From the NCBI RefSeq assembly GCF_016031625.1, contig NZ_JACCHP010000001.1:372001-436000 (forward strand): a stretch of DNA of 64,000 nt. The letters run 5' to 3'. This stretch comes from Bradyrhizobium agreste (GTDB lineage: Bacteria > Pseudomonadota > Alphaproteobacteria > Rhizobiales > Xanthobacteraceae). Numbering within the stretch: position 1 is the first letter of the stretch; the number at the start of each line of letters is the position of its first letter. Below are positions 63,926-64,000 of this stretch, piece by piece. The notes below the pieces were generated by a model. That model did not search any database. It worked only from the letters and a program-made list of their open reading frames with translations, and was not told where the DNA came from. Position numbers and translations under genes: made by a program.

Positions 63926-64000
63926 GTACCGCTCCTCCTGCATCGCTTCTTCGTAGAGATGTAGAGAGTCGCCTCGCCCACAGCAGGCGAGATCCTGCAT
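63926..64000 (-). other. Window edge upstream of nifZ
   Basis: About 75 bp with an open minus-strand frame and the nifZ ribosome binding site. It may contain the end of an upstream nif gene not seen here. Confidence 0.3.

Overview
The window reads as part of a Bradyrhizobium-type symbiosis island. It holds a rhizobial type III secretion system (rhc/nol/nop genes with TtsI-binding tts boxes), nitrogen-fixation genes (nifH, nifQ, nifV, nifW, nifZ, fixB, fixC, fixX) with NifA/sigma-54 promoters, and many insertion-sequence remnants, frameshifted genes and long non-coding stretches. The gene order nolB-rhcJ-nolU-nolV-rhcN-sctO-rhcQRSTU, nopC-nopA-rhcD-rhcV, and the nifW-fixBCX and nifHQ blocks is characteristic of Bradyrhizobium. 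Species assignment is not attempted.

Layout. 0.3-2.6 kb: a tts-box-preceded candidate effector with 120-bp internal repeats. 2.6-10.8 kb: decayed DNA with IS630 and IS66 remnants, a broken GNAT acetyltransferase, a broken S10 serine carboxypeptidase and a 67-bp direct repeat on both flanks. 10.8-19.8 kb: the main type III apparatus operon (minus strand, nolB to rhcU) behind its own tts box, with rhcC1 diverging from it. 20.6-21.7 kb: a second candidate effector with a tts box. 22.7-25.3 kb: an ABC exporter followed by a decayed NRPS condensation domain. 25.8-28.4 kb: a thioredoxin-like gene driven by what looks like a duplicated nifH promoter and leader, and a methyltransferase. 28.7-31.4 kb: a small tts-box ORF and the autocleaving effector gene nopE. 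32.0-38.1 kb: a second apparatus operon (nopC, nopA, rhcD, two unknown/TPR genes, rhcV, a TPR lipoprotein) ending beside a broken effector-like gene. 39.1-42.9 kb: two tandem ParA-like P-loop proteins, and nopM, which has a tts box but carries four inactivating lesions. 43-47 kb: mostly empty, with a few small ORFs including a secreted Cys-rich protein. 47.6-48.8 kb: ahpC-ahpD. 49-57 kb: fixX, fixC, fixB, nifW, nifV, nifQ, nifH, all on the minus strand. 57.4-59.8 kb: an ArsC/NifO-like gene, an OmpW porin with a perfect FixK/FNR box, and a 2Fe-2S ferredoxin. 60.7-64 kb: a probable sigma-54-driven small RNA and a minus-strand nif-accessory operon (nifZ, nifZ-like, two conserved small genes, a deleted aminotransferase, a small gene, a Rieske protein).

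Together the genes support secretion of effectors into legume cells early in symbiosis (TtsI regulon) and nitrogenase maturation and electron supply in microaerobic bacteroids (NifA/sigma-54 and FixK regulons). rhcC2, ttsI, fixA, nifDKEN and nifA are not in the window and must lie elsewhere if the systems work. The most interesting points are a sigma-54-promoted RNA with anti-Shine-Dalgarno loops at about 60.79-60.94 kb, the reuse of a nifH-like promoter and leader by the thioredoxin-like gene, the loss of the NPTH autocleavage motif in RhcU, and a C-terminal domain shared by the two new candidate effectors.
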